Source: Trebonia sp963777905 (GTDB lineage Bacteria; Actinomycetota; Actinomycetes; Streptosporangiales; Streptosporangiaceae). From it: a stretch of 64,000 nucleotides of DNA. The translations under genes were made by a program, and so were the position numbers. Below, one piece after another: positions 25,570-34,407 of this stretch (its first letter is position 1; each line of letters opens with the position of its first letter). The stretch is from contig CAVZSM010000039.1 of the NCBI GenBank assembly GCA_963777905.1, positions 62,001-126,000 of the forward strand, written 5' to 3'. The notes below the pieces were generated by a model. The model made no database searches and was not told the origin of the DNA. It saw nothing but the letters and a program-made list of their open reading frames with translations.

Positions 25570-26565
25570 CTAGCGCAGCGCCGGGATGATCTCCTCGGCG
25601 TAGGAGTCGAGGGTGTTCTCCTCGTCGTCGTGCATCAGGTAGAGCGCGAACTGGTCCGCCCCGATCGACGCGAGCTCCGCCAGCCGCTCGATGTGCGCCG
25701 CCGCGGGCCCTACCAGGCAGAACCGGTCGATAATCGAATCGGGCACGAACTCCGCCGACGGGTTCCCCGCCTGCCCGTGATGGCTGTAGTCGTACCCGGA
25801 CCTGCCCTCGATGTACTCGGTCAGGGCGTGCGGCACCGGCCCTTCGGTGCCGTAGCGGGCGACCAGGTCGGCGACGTGGTTACCCACCATCCCGCCGAAC
25901 CAGCGCAGCTGGTCCCGCTGGTGCGCGAGATCCGTGCCCACGTAGGCCGGCGCCGCCACGCACATCGTGATCGACGCCGGGTCGCGCCCGGCGTCCCGGG
26001 CCGCCGCGCGGACCGCGCCGAACGTCCAGCGCGCGATGTCCGGGTCGGCGGTCTGCAGGATGAACCCGTCGGCTTGCTCGCCGACCAGCCGCAGCGCCTT
26101 TGGGCCGTAGGCCGCCATCCATATGGGCAGCGAGCCGGATCTGACCCACGGGATCCGCAGCGGCTGCCCGTGGTGCTCGACTTCACGCCCCTCGGCGAGC
26201 TCCTTGATCACCGTCATCGCCGACGACAGGGTGGACAGTGACACCGGCGGCAGCCCGATGTACCGGCGGGCCGAGTCGCCGCGGCCGATGCCGCAGATCG
26301 TGCGGTTGCCGAAGCTGTCGTTCAGCGTGGCGAACATCGACGCGATCACCGACCAGTCCCGCGTCCCCGGGTTGGTGACCATCGGCCCGACGATCATCGT
26401 CGACGTCGACTCCAGGATGCGGGGATAAAGGACGAATGTCTCCTGCCACAGCACGTGGGAGTCGAACGTCCACCCGTAGCCGAAGCCGCCGGCCTCGGCG
26501 CGCTTCATCATGGCGATCAGCCCGCTTGCGGGCGGATTCGGCTGCAGTACTACCCCGAACTCCAT
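25570..26565 (-). CDS. LLM class F420-dependent oxidoreductase (pyrimidine-cluster type)
   Basis: 331 residues from the ATG at 26565. It begins MEFGVVLQPNPPASGLIAMM with a GWTFDSHVLWQE block. MVTNPGTRDWSVIASMFATL and GIGRGDSARRYIGLPP are typical of F420-binding luciferase-like oxidoreductases. This subgroup is commonly encoded beside dihydropyrimidinase, as here. The reaction is not established. It is last in a three-gene minus-strand operon, 17 bases after the dihydropyrimidinase. Confidence 0.87.
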   Translation of the reverse strand: MEFGVVLQPNPPASGLIAMMKRAEAGGFGYGWTFDSHVLWQETFVLYPRILESTSTMIVGPMVTNPGTRDWSVIASMFATLNDSFGNRTICGIGRGDSARRYIGLPPVSLSTLSSAMTVIKELAEGREVEHHGQPLRIPWVRSGSLPIWMAAYGPKALRLVGEQADGFILQTADPDIARWTFGAVRAAARDAGRDPASITMCVAAPAYVGTDLAHQRDQLRWFGGMVGNHVADLVARYGTEGPVPHALTEYIEGRSGYDYSHHGQAGNPSAEFVPDSIIDRFCLVGPAAAHIERLAELASIGADQFALYLMHDDEENTLDSYAEEIIPALR

Positions 26566-26582
26566 GTGGCCCCCCTTACCGT

Positions 26583-28016
26583 TCAGAGCAGGTATTGGTT
26601 GAGATCGCGCGGCAGGAAGGTGCCCTGCCCGGCGGCGCCGCGGAACTCCCCGTCCGCCACGACCACGCGGCCGCGGGAGATGGTGACGTCGACCTTGCCG
26701 GTGATCTCCATCCCCTCGTAGGCCGAGTAGTCCACGTTCATGTGGTGGGTGGCCGCCGAGAGGGTCTGCTTCGCGGCCGGGTCGTAGACCACCACGTCGG
26801 CGTCCGCTCCGGCCGCGATGACGCCCTTCCGCGGGTACAGGCCGAACATCCTGGCCGGCGTCGTGGCGCACGTCTCCACCCAGCGCGACAGGGTAATCTC
26901 CCCGGCGACCACGCCCTGGTGCAGCAGGTCCATCCGGTGCTCGACGCCCGGCATGCCGTTGGGGATCTTGGAGAAGTCGCCGCGGCCGAGTTCCTTCTGC
27001 TCCTTGAAGCAGAACGGGCAGTGGTCGGTGGACACGATCGACAGGTCGTTGGTCCGCAGCCCGCGCCACAGCGCGGCCGAATGGTCCGGGGTGCGCAGCG
27101 GCGGCGAGGCGACGAACTTCGCGCCCTCGAAGTCCGGCCGCGCGAGGTCGTCGAGCGACAGGTAGAGGTACTGCGGACAGGTCTCGGCGAAGACGTTCTG
27201 CCCGGCGTCCCGCGCCGCGGCGACCGCCGCCAGCGCGTGCGCCGCGGACAGGTGCACGATGTACAGCGGGCAGTCGGCGACCCGCGCCAGGGTGATCGCC
27301 CGGCTGGTGGCCTCGCCCTCGAGCTCGGGCGGCCTGGTCAGGCCGTGGTACACCGGGTCCGTGTGGCCCGCGGCGATGGCCTGGGCGACCAGCTGGTCGA
27401 TCGCGATGCCGTTCTCCGCGTGCATCATGATCGTGGCCCCGGTGCGGGACGCCTGCTGCATCGCCAGCAGGATCTCGCCGTCGGTCGCGTAGAACACGCC
27501 GGGGTAGGCCATGAACATCTTGAAGCTCGTCACCCCGGCGCCGATGCACGACTCCATCTCTTTCAGCGTCGCGTCGTTGACGTCGGAGACGATCATGTGG
27601 AAGCCGTAGTCGATGGCGCAGTTGCCGTCGGCCTTCTCGTGCCACTTGTCCAGGGTCGCCAGCAGGCTGGTGCCCTTCGCCTGCACGGCGAAGTCGATGA
27701 TCGTGGTGGTGCCGCCCCAGGCCGCCGCCTTGGTGCCCGTCTCGAAGGTGTCAGCGGAGAACGTGCCGCCGAACGGCATCTCCATGTGCGTGTGCCCGTC
27801 GATCCCGCCAGGGATCACGTACTTCCCGATGGCATCGATAAGCACGTCCGCGTCCGGCTCCGCGTCAGCCGCCGCGCCAGCGGCGGCGAACGTCGCCGCG
27901 TCGGTCGCCGAGCCGCGGGCGAGCACCGCCGCGATCTTCTCGCCGACGATCAGCACGTCCGCGTCCAGCGTCCCCTCGGCGGTGACCACCGTGCCGCCCC
28001 TGATCAGGATGCTCAT
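26583..28016 (-). CDS. hydA: dihydropyrimidinase (D-hydantoinase)
   Basis: 477 residues, an amidohydrolase of the dihydropyrimidinase/hydantoinase group. Metal site: GGIDGHTHMEMPFGG (HxH) near residue 65, the carboxylated Lys in TSFKMFMAYPG, His in IMMHAENG, His in YIVHLSAAHA, and Asp in SIVSTDHCPF. The C-terminal barrel region has GVIAAGADADVVVYDP. It opens dihydrouracil/dihydrothymine to N-carbamoyl-beta-amino acids. There is an Ala-rich insertion around residues 35-55. The start overlaps the stop of the ureidopropionase by one base (TGATG). Confidence 0.93.
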   Translation of the reverse strand: MSILIRGGTVVTAEGTLDADVLIVGEKIAAVLARGSATDAATFAAAGAAADAEPDADVLIDAIGKYVIPGGIDGHTHMEMPFGGTFSADTFETGTKAAAWGGTTTIIDFAVQAKGTSLLATLDKWHEKADGNCAIDYGFHMIVSDVNDATLKEMESCIGAGVTSFKMFMAYPGVFYATDGEILLAMQQASRTGATIMMHAENGIAIDQLVAQAIAAGHTDPVYHGLTRPPELEGEATSRAITLARVADCPLYIVHLSAAHALAAVAAARDAGQNVFAETCPQYLYLSLDDLARPDFEGAKFVASPPLRTPDHSAALWRGLRTNDLSIVSTDHCPFCFKEQKELGRGDFSKIPNGMPGVEHRMDLLHQGVVAGEITLSRWVETCATTPARMFGLYPRKGVIAAGADADVVVYDPAAKQTLSAATHHMNVDYSAYEGMEITGKVDVTISRGRVVVADGEFRGAAGQGTFLPRDLNQYLL

Positions 28017-28858
28017 CAGGGCTTCACCAGGCTGTCGTAGGAGTCGGGGCGGCGGTCCCGGTAGAACTGCCAGAGGTCCCTGACCTCGGTCAGCTTGTCC
28101 ATGTCCAGGTCGCGGACGATCACCTCGTCGGCGTTGTCGGCCGCGGCCGCGCCGACCAGCTGCCCGCGCGGGTCGACGAAGTAGGACCCGCCGTAGAAGT
28201 CGTTGTCCCCGAGGGGCTCGACGCCGACCCGGTTGATCGCCCCGATGTAGTACTCGTTGGCGACCGCGGCGGCCGGCTGCTCGAGCCGCCACAGGTACGA
28301 GGACAGTCCCCGGGACGTCGCCGACGGGTTGAAGACGATCCGCGCGCCGGCCAGGCCGAGCGCCCGCCACCCTTCAGGGAAGTGCCGGTCGTAGCAGATG
28401 TACACGCCGATCCGGCCGACCGCCGTGTCGAATATCGGGTAGCCGAGGTTGCCTGGCCGGAAGTAGAACTTCTCCCAGAAGCCCTTCACCTGCGGAATAT
28501 GGTTCTTCCTGTACTTGCCCAGGTACGTGCCGTCGGCGTCGATGACCGCCGCGGTGTTGTAGTACACCCCGGCCTGTTCTGCCTCGTACATCGGGATCAC
28601 CAGCACGACCCCGTGCTGGCGCGCGACGTCCTGCATCAGGGCCGTCGTGGGCCCGTCAGGGATCGCCTCGGTGTAGGAGTAGTAGTCCGCGTCCTGCACC
28701 TGGCAGAAGTACGGTCCGTAGAACAGCTCCTGCAGGCACACCACCTGCGCCCCGGCCGAGGCGGCGGTGGCGATGTGCGCGACCGCGGCCGCGGTCATCG
28801 AATCCTTGTCCCCGGTCCACGCCTGCTGGACGAGGCCTGCCCGCACGATCTCCGGCAT
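28016..28858 (-). CDS. N-carbamoyl-beta-alanine amidohydrolase (nitrilase superfamily)
   Basis: A 280-residue carbon-nitrogen hydrolase. The catalytic triad is visible: Glu in VVCLQELFYGPYFC, Lys in GKYRKNHIPQVKGFWEK, and Cys in IGVYICYDRHFPEGW. These motifs match beta-ureidopropionase, which releases beta-alanine, CO2 and ammonia from N-carbamoyl-beta-alanine after dihydropyrimidinase. It is first in the operon, with a strong AGGAGG site. The first enzyme of the pathway, dihydropyrimidine dehydrogenase, is not in the window. Confidence 0.92.
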   Translation of the reverse strand: MPEIVRAGLVQQAWTGDKDSMTAAAVAHIATAASAGAQVVCLQELFYGPYFCQVQDADYYSYTEAIPDGPTTALMQDVARQHGVVLVIPMYEAEQAGVYYNTAAVIDADGTYLGKYRKNHIPQVKGFWEKFYFRPGNLGYPIFDTAVGRIGVYICYDRHFPEGWRALGLAGARIVFNPSATSRGLSSYLWRLEQPAAAVANEYYIGAINRVGVEPLGDNDFYGGSYFVDPRGQLVGAAAADNADEVIVRDLDMDKLTEVRDLWQFYRDRRPDSYDSLVKP

Positions 28859-29039
28859 TCCAGCCTCCTGGTCTACGCTGACTTACGCTGTCGTTGCCGT
28901 TGTACAGCAAGATCTTCCCCCGCGATGCCCCCGTTTGTAACCGCCCGGGCCGTTGTCTGTTGGTACGAATCTTGCCGGGCATAACTGGTAGTGCTAACGG
29001 GGTTGGTGGTGATCGGCAGCGAAACGACTGGAGGCGGCG

Positions 29040-29966
29040 ATGAAGGCGGTACGTTTCGACGAGTACGGCGACGTGGATGTCCTCAAGGTGGCCGACGTGC
29101 CGGTGCCCGACCCCGGCGCCGGGCAGGTGCTGGTCCGGGTCAAAGCCGCGGGCATCAACCCGGGAGAGGCGAAGATCCGCGAGGGCCTGCTGCACGCGCG
29201 GTGGCCGGCCACGTTCCCGAGCGGGCAGGGCAGCGACCTGGCCGGGGTCGTCGACCGGCTCGGCCCCGGCGTCACGACCGTGGCGGCGGGCGATGAGGTG
29301 ATCGGCTGGGTCGACACCCGGTCCGCCCAGGCCGAGTACGTCGTGGTCGACGCGGACAACCTAGCAGGCAAGCCCGCTGAAGTGCCCTGGGAGGTAGCCG
29401 GCGCGCTGGGCGTCGCCGGCTTCACCGCGTGGGCCGCGATCCGTGCCGTGAACCTCACGGCCGGCGACACGGTAGCCGTCTCCGCCGCGGCGGGCGGCGT
29501 CGGCTCGCTCACCGTCCAGCTCGCCAGGCGGGTCGGCGCCACGGTGGTCGGCATCGCCGGGCCGCACAACCAGGAATGGCTCCGCGAGCACGGCGCGATC
29601 CCGGTGCGCTACGGCGAGGACCTCGTCGGCCGCATCTTCGACGCCCTGCTGACCACGCCGCAGGTGGACGCGTTCATCGACACCCACGGCGGCGACTACG
29701 TGGTGTTCGCGATCAACGAGCTCGGCGTCGAGCCGTCCCGCGTCGACACGATCGCCAACTTCGACGCGGTGCGGGAGTACGGCGTCAAGTCGGAGGGCAA
29801 CGCCGCCGGCGCCAGCGCCGCGAACCTCGCGGAGCTCGCCAGGCTCATCGCCGCCGGCGAGCTCGAGGTGCCGATCGCGGCGACGTACCCGCTGGACCAG
29901 GTCCGCGAGGCCTACGCCGAGCTAGCCAAGGGTCATACCCGCGGCAAGATCGTCTTGCTCCTGTAG
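29040..29966 (+). CDS. NADP-dependent quinone-oxidoreductase-like MDR protein
   Basis: A 308-residue medium-chain reductase without zinc ligands. MKAVRFDEYGDVDVLKVADV starts the GroES-like domain. SAAAGGVGSLTVQLARRVGA near residue 150 is the NADPH-binding AAGGVG loop. The C-terminus YPLDQVREAYAELAKGHTRG is typical of quinone oxidoreductases. Substrate unknown. A GGAGGCG site precedes the ATG. It is divergent from the pyrimidine operon with a 181-base spacer. Confidence 0.88.
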   Translation: MKAVRFDEYGDVDVLKVADVPVPDPGAGQVLVRVKAAGINPGEAKIREGLLHARWPATFPSGQGSDLAGVVDRLGPGVTTVAAGDEVIGWVDTRSAQAEYVVVDADNLAGKPAEVPWEVAGALGVAGFTAWAAIRAVNLTAGDTVAVSAAAGGVGSLTVQLARRVGATVVGIAGPHNQEWLREHGAIPVRYGEDLVGRIFDALLTTPQVDAFIDTHGGDYVVFAINELGVEPSRVDTIANFDAVREYGVKSEGNAAGASAANLAELARLIAAGELEVPIAATYPLDQVREAYAELAKGHTRGKIVLLL

Positions 29967-29977
29967 GCACTTCATTA

Positions 29978-30009
29978 TCCCGAACGGGCCCGTGGCGACT
30001 CCCCGGCCG
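29978..30009. repeat. roughly 30-bp dispersed repeat, copy A
   Basis: It contains GAACGGGCCCGTGG at 29982-29995, then CGACTCC and CGGCC. Almost the same string occurs at 35495-35527. The core ACGGGCCCGT is a 10-bp palindrome. This copy sits between convergent genes. Confidence 0.65.
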
Positions 30010-30014
30010 CACCG

Positions 30015-30605
30015 TTAATCCCGCCCGGGCAGGACCAGGGCGGCCGCCGCCACGACCGCGGCGGCGGCGAGGACGCGGAGCAGGGCGGAGCCCGCGCCAG
30101 GGGCGGCGGCGGGCAGCATCGCGAAACCCGCGCCGAGCGCGAGCAGGCAGGCGCCCGCCAGCAGCACCTTTCCCTGGCGGCGCAGCAGCCGCCCCGCGGG
30201 CGCGCCCGACTCGGCGATGTGCACCGCGAGCAGGTACGCGACCAGGCCGAAGCCGAGCGCGGCGGTGTGCCAGGGCGACCACGACGTCCTGGCCGGGTGC
30301 TGCACCTCGAGCCACAACAGCGCGACGACCGCGATCTCCTCCCAGGGCAGTCCCCTGAGCACCGCGAGGAACGTCAGCCAGGCGCGGACCGGCGCGGTCG
30401 GGAAGAACCCGTCCGCCGGCTGCGGCACGTCGGCGAGCGCCAGCCGCAGCGCGCCCGCGACGACCGCGATGATCGACACGACCAGCGCGAGGGCGGCCAG
30501 GCCGGTGTGCCGAGGCGGGACCGCCGTCCAGGCGACGCACGCCGCGCCGAGCAGCACGGCCGCCAGCCGGGGCGCGGCCGCGGTGAGCGCCCTCGGCACG
30601 CTCAC
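30015..30605 (-). CDS. hypothetical membrane protein of the MoxR/DUF58 operon
   Basis: A 196-residue protein with five or six hydrophobic helices and no recognised domain. It starts by GTGA overlap with the DUF58 gene and closes a five-gene operon in which every junction overlaps. A role in the same envelope or stress function as its neighbours is inferred only from this coupling. A conserved-looking soluble loop, PQPADGFFPTAPVRAWLTFL, lies between helices two and three. Confidence 0.8.
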   Translation of the reverse strand: MSVPRALTAAAPRLAAVLLGAACVAWTAVPPRHTGLAALALVVSIIAVVAGALRLALADVPQPADGFFPTAPVRAWLTFLAVLRGLPWEEIAVVALLWLEVQHPARTSWSPWHTAALGFGLVAYLLAVHIAESGAPAGRLLRRQGKVLLAGACLLALGAGFAMLPAAAPGAGSALLRVLAAAAVVAAAALVLPGRD

Positions 30606-31882
30606 CGGTGCACCACCAGCGGGCGGCGGGTGTACGGGGCGAGCGGCAGGTCGAGCGGTGCCGCCCCGTCCCAGTGCACCACGGGGACGCCGAGCTCGCG
30701 CAGCGCGAACCTGATGGCCTGCTGCTCCATCCGCCAGATCCGCCTGGTCATCGCGTCGCTGAACGTGCGCCGGGGAGGCGGGACGGTGTTCAGCACGTCG
30801 ACAACGAACAGGCCGAAACCGCGCTCGCGCATATCCCGCAGCGTCTCGACGAACCGCTGGTCAAGCAGCGGGCTGAACACCACGACGAGCGCGCCAGGCG
30901 GCAGCGCCGCGCGCGGCAGCCGGCTGAACGTCTCGCCGCGCCCCCACCCGGCATCCGCCGACAGCATCGTGTCGATGATCTTGTAGAACTGCCGCCTGCC
31001 GAGCGACGGGGCGAGCCAGCGCGCGCCGCCCCACTGGTAGCAGATCACGCCCACCCGGTCCCGGCCGTCCAGGTAGGCGCGCGCCGCGCCCGCCGCGCCG
31101 CGCAGCCCCAGGTCGAGCGCCGAGGTCCCCGGCGGGCCGACGTCCGAGGTCGCGTCCACGACCAGCACGATGTCCTGCGAGCGCTCGGCGGCGAACGTGT
31201 TCACCTGGAGGCGGCCGAGCCGGGTCGACGCCGGCCAGTTGATCGCGCGCTGCCGGTCGCCTGGCACGTACTCGCGCACGCCGGCGAACTCGGTTCCCTC
31301 GCCAGGCACCCGCGCCGCGTGCTCGCCGAGCCGGTTCGGCAGCCTGCTGAGCACCACCCTGGTGCGCTCGACCGCGGGCTGCGGGTAACAGTCCAGGGCG
31401 GGCAGCGCGACCTCGGCCCGGCCCTCCGTCAGCCGCCAGGGATCGTGCAGCACCAGCGCGGCCGAGCCGAGCTGCCGCCTGCCCCAGCGCGGCACGGTGA
31501 ACTCGAAGCGGGCCGCCGCGCCGTTCACCGCGGTCGCGCTGGCCGGCTCCACGCCGCGGCCGGCCTCGAGCAGCCACCGGGTGTCGAACCTGGTGTCGTC
31601 GACGGCCAGGTCCACCGCGGCGAGTTCTCCCTCATACAGCCGGCTGCTGGCCAGCCCGACCCGGACGGCGAGCCGCGCCGGGCGCCCCGGGCGCCCCGGG
31701 CGCCCGGCGCGCCCAGGAAGCCCCGCGCCGAGCAGCAGCAGCGCCGGCGCCGCGACACCCACCAGCTCGGGACGCCTGGTCAGCGTGGCGAGCAGCAGGC
31801 CGGCGAGCGCCAGCGTGAGCAGGCGGCGGGCATGCCGCGACGGCCGCCAGCGGACCTCGACCTGCTGCACGGGACCGGCCAT
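30602..31882 (-). CDS. DUF58 domain-containing protein
   Basis: 426 residues. Two membrane helices occupy about residues 18-55 and a Pro/Gly/Arg 10-bp-repeat-encoded linker follows. The DUF58 signature FAGVREYVPGDRQRAINWPA lies near residue 195. A von-Willebrand-A-like region (DIVLVVDATSD) follows. MoxR ATPases act as chaperones that insert metal ions or remodel partners containing such domains. The start overlaps the MoxR stop by one base. Confidence 0.9.
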   Translation of the reverse strand: MAGPVQQVEVRWRPSRHARRLLTLALAGLLLATLTRRPELVGVAAPALLLLGAGLPGRAGRPGRPGRPARLAVRVGLASSRLYEGELAAVDLAVDDTRFDTRWLLEAGRGVEPASATAVNGAAARFEFTVPRWGRRQLGSAALVLHDPWRLTEGRAEVALPALDCYPQPAVERTRVVLSRLPNRLGEHAARVPGEGTEFAGVREYVPGDRQRAINWPASTRLGRLQVNTFAAERSQDIVLVVDATSDVGPPGTSALDLGLRGAAGAARAYLDGRDRVGVICYQWGGARWLAPSLGRRQFYKIIDTMLSADAGWGRGETFSRLPRAALPPGALVVVFSPLLDQRFVETLRDMRERGFGLFVVDVLNTVPPPRRTFSDAMTRRIWRMEQQAIRFALRELGVPVVHWDGAAPLDLPLAPYTRRPLVVHR

Positions 31883-32862
31883 CAGCCGGTGACCGCCGCG
31901 GCCGGGGCGGCAGGGTCGGTGCGGGGGGTCGGCACGGCGCCGAGCAGCCGGGCCACGACGTCGTCAGCGGAGACCCGCCGCACCCACAGCTCGGGGCGCA
32001 GCGTGATCCGGTGCGCCAGCGCTGGCACGGCCACCTGCTTGATGTCGTCGGGAACCACGTAGTCGCGCTGGTGCAGCAGCGCCTGACCGCGGGCCAGCTG
32101 GATGAGCGCCAGGCCGCCGCGCGGCGACGCGCCCACCTGGACCTGCGGGTCGCGGCGGGTGGCGGCGACGATCGCGACCACGTAGTCGAGCAGGTCCTCG
32201 CTGATCTCCACCCGCTCCAGCGACTCGCGCATCTCCAGCAGCCCGGCCGCGGTCGTGACGGCGTTCAGCGTCACGTTCTCGGCGGCCCGCGTTACCCGGC
32301 GGCGCAGCATGTCCGTCTCGTCCGCGGCGGACAGGTACCCGAGCCGCAGCCGCATCAGGAACCGGTCGAGCTGCGCCTCGGGCAGCTCGTAGGTGCCCTC
32401 GTACTCGATCGGGTTGTCGGTCGCCAGCACCACGAACGGCGCCGGCAGCCGCCTGGTCTGGCCGTCCACGCTCACCTGGCTCTCGCCCATCGCCTCGAGC
32501 AGCGCGGCCTGCGTCTTCGGCGGCGTCCTGTTGATCTCGTCGGCCAGCAGCAGCTGGGTGAACACCGGGCCGGGACGGAACACCATCTCGCCGTTGCGCT
32601 GGTCGTACAGCGGCGCGCCGATCACGTCGGACGGCAGCAGGTCGGGGGTGAACTGGATGCGCGCGAAGTCGAGCCCGAGCACCCGCGCGAACGACCGGGC
32701 GATCAGCGTCTTGCCCAGTCCCGGCAGGTCCTCGAGCAGCACGTGGCCGCCGGCCAGGATGCCGATCAGGACCAGTTCCAGGGTCCGGCGGCGGCCGACC
32801 ACGGCCTTCTCGAGCTCGTCGAGGATGGCCGCCGCCTGCCGCGCGGTCTCTTCCGGTGTCAC
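31882..32862 (-). CDS. moxR: MoxR family AAA ATPase
   Basis: 326 residues from the GTG at 32862, chosen for the GGAG site upstream and the GTGA overlap with the gene before it; the frame continues upstream with antisense-like sequence. Walker A LLEDLPGLGKTLIARS near residue 43, Walker B LLLADEINRTPPKTQAALLE, sensor 1 FVVLATDNPIE, and the Arg-finger region GASPRGGLALIQLA are all MoxR hallmarks. It likely remodels the DUF58 protein encoded next. Confidence 0.92.
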   Translation of the reverse strand: MTPEETARQAAAILDELEKAVVGRRRTLELVLIGILAGGHVLLEDLPGLGKTLIARSFARVLGLDFARIQFTPDLLPSDVIGAPLYDQRNGEMVFRPGPVFTQLLLADEINRTPPKTQAALLEAMGESQVSVDGQTRRLPAPFVVLATDNPIEYEGTYELPEAQLDRFLMRLRLGYLSAADETDMLRRRVTRAAENVTLNAVTTAAGLLEMRESLERVEISEDLLDYVVAIVAATRRDPQVQVGASPRGGLALIQLARGQALLHQRDYVVPDDIKQVAVPALAHRITLRPELWVRRVSADDVVARLLGAVPTPRTDPAAPAAAVTG

Positions 32863-33413
32863 AGTTGCTCCAATCGGTTGACCAGCCGGGCTAGCGTGCG
32901 GCGCGAGATGCCGTGCCGCCGCCTGTCGCGCTCCGCCCTCGACAGGGTCTGCTGCGGGTCGACCAGGCTCCACAGGGCTTCGTCGCCGCGGGCGCGGCAG
33001 AAGGCCCGGCGGGCGGCGGCCGGCTCGGTGTACAGGTTGATGCCGTGGTTCTCGGCGAGCCGGGCGGCGAGCAGGTGCTCGAGAACCGGCCGCAGGTCCG
33101 ACTCGTACGCCCCCGCCGCGGACAAGCTCGAGGCGACGACGAACCTGCGCTGCGCGTAGCCGAAGATCGGGCGCGCTACCTGCTTGTCCCTGGCACGCCG
33201 GACCGAGTGGGCCGCCGCCCGCGGAAGCAGGGCGCGCAGCACGACCATGCTGACCGCGGCGGCGGCGATCGCCACCACCGCCAGGCCGGGCCAGCCGGCG
33301 ACCGCGGCGCCGGCCAGCGCGGCCGCGGCGACCCCGGCCGCGGCGATCGTCAGTTCAGGTCCGGTGCCGCGCCACGGGCCCACGCCGCCGGTTTCGTCCC
33401 GTTCCTCGGTCAC
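32859..33413 (-). CDS. hypothetical membrane protein between DUF4129 and MoxR
   Basis: 184 residues. Two adjacent hydrophobic helices are at about residues 20-65. The soluble C-terminal part has DLRPVLEHLLAARLAENHGI and SRRTLARLVNRLEQL. Proteins of this layout recur in DUF4129-MoxR-DUF58 operons of actinomycetes, but no function is known. Both ends overlap neighbours by four bases. Confidence 0.82.
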   Translation of the reverse strand: MTEERDETGGVGPWRGTGPELTIAAAGVAAAALAGAAVAGWPGLAVVAIAAAAVSMVVLRALLPRAAAHSVRRARDKQVARPIFGYAQRRFVVASSLSAAGAYESDLRPVLEHLLAARLAENHGINLYTEPAAARRAFCRARGDEALWSLVDPQQTLSRAERDRRRHGISRRTLARLVNRLEQL

Positions 33414-34309
33414 GTCGCCACCTCAGCGCTCGCTCCGAGCTCAGCGGCCAGTTCGTCGAGCGCCGCGCTCGCGGCGTCCCGCTCGGCGCGGCCGAGCGGA
33501 TGGGTGGAGAACCGGGCCTCGTAGAACAGGCCGGTCAGCCGCCGCGCCGCGGCGCCGCGGACGATCCCGGCCGAGATGACGCGCGCCAGCAGCTCGTCAG
33601 GGGTGTCCGCGGCGCCGCGCGCCGCGCCCTGGTCAGCGAGGCTGCCCTCCATCGCCACGTAGCAGGCGATGATCGCCGCCCGCGCGTCGTCGAGCTCGGC
33701 GAACGCCAGCCGCCCGGACTCGACCGCCTCGCGCAGCTCGTCGGCGTCGGCCGCGTCGGGGAGCAAGCGCGGCAGCGCCGGGCGGAGCCGCGCCGCCCAC
33801 CAGAGGCTGATCGCCACCGCCGCCACGATGACGAACACGAGCAGCCCGTAGAGGATGGGTCCGAGCGGAACATGATACGCCGCCGGCTGCGGCGCGTGGG
33901 GGACGGTGACCCGCCGCGGCGGGATGGGCACGGGCCTGGCCGGCAAGAGGTGCGGCTTGATGAAGAAGTGCAGATGCAGGTTGCTGATCAGCACGGCGGC
34001 GACCGCCACCATGCCCCCGCCGAGCAGCCACTTGAGCGCGAACCGCAGCGCGGCGGGCACCCCGATCTCGTCGTCGGCCTCGCTGTAGGGCCGCGTGGCC
34101 GCCGCGTGCCGCGCGGCGCGGTCCCGGCGCAGCGTGATAACCAGCAGCACGCCGAGCACGACCTCGAGCGCGATCCCGATCGCCACGCCCTGGGCGCGCA
34201 GCGGCCCGTCCCACCGCGGCGCGGGCACGGCGCCGCGCAGGCCGACGATGGCGAGCACGACGAGCAGCGCCAGCGGAAGCAGGCGGGCCAGCTGCTGCCT
34301 GGCGATCAT
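33410..34309 (-). CDS. DUF4129 domain-containing membrane protein
   Basis: 299 residues with three hydrophobic helices (about residues 9-26, 42-60, 90-110 and a fourth near 150-170) and a C-terminal DUF4129 region, LAFAELDDARAAIIACYVAM followed by TPDELLARVI. DUF4129 often sits at the end of transglutaminase-like envelope proteins and next to MoxR/DUF58 genes. It opens this five-gene operon. There is a Pro/Arg-rich periplasmic loop between helices. Confidence 0.86.
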   Translation of the reverse strand: MIARQQLARLLPLALLVVLAIVGLRGAVPAPRWDGPLRAQGVAIGIALEVVLGVLLVITLRRDRAARHAAATRPYSEADDEIGVPAALRFALKWLLGGGMVAVAAVLISNLHLHFFIKPHLLPARPVPIPPRRVTVPHAPQPAAYHVPLGPILYGLLVFVIVAAVAISLWWAARLRPALPRLLPDAADADELREAVESGRLAFAELDDARAAIIACYVAMEGSLADQGAARGAADTPDELLARVISAGIVRGAAARRLTGLFYEARFSTHPLGRAERDAASAALDELAAELGASAEVAT

Positions 34310-34407
34310 GAAATCGGGCTCCCGTACGCATTCCGTCTTATCTGCGCAAAACCCTACCGGTCACCAGCGCGCAGCCGTCATGTGCCGAACGCCGAGAGAG
34401 TGACCCG

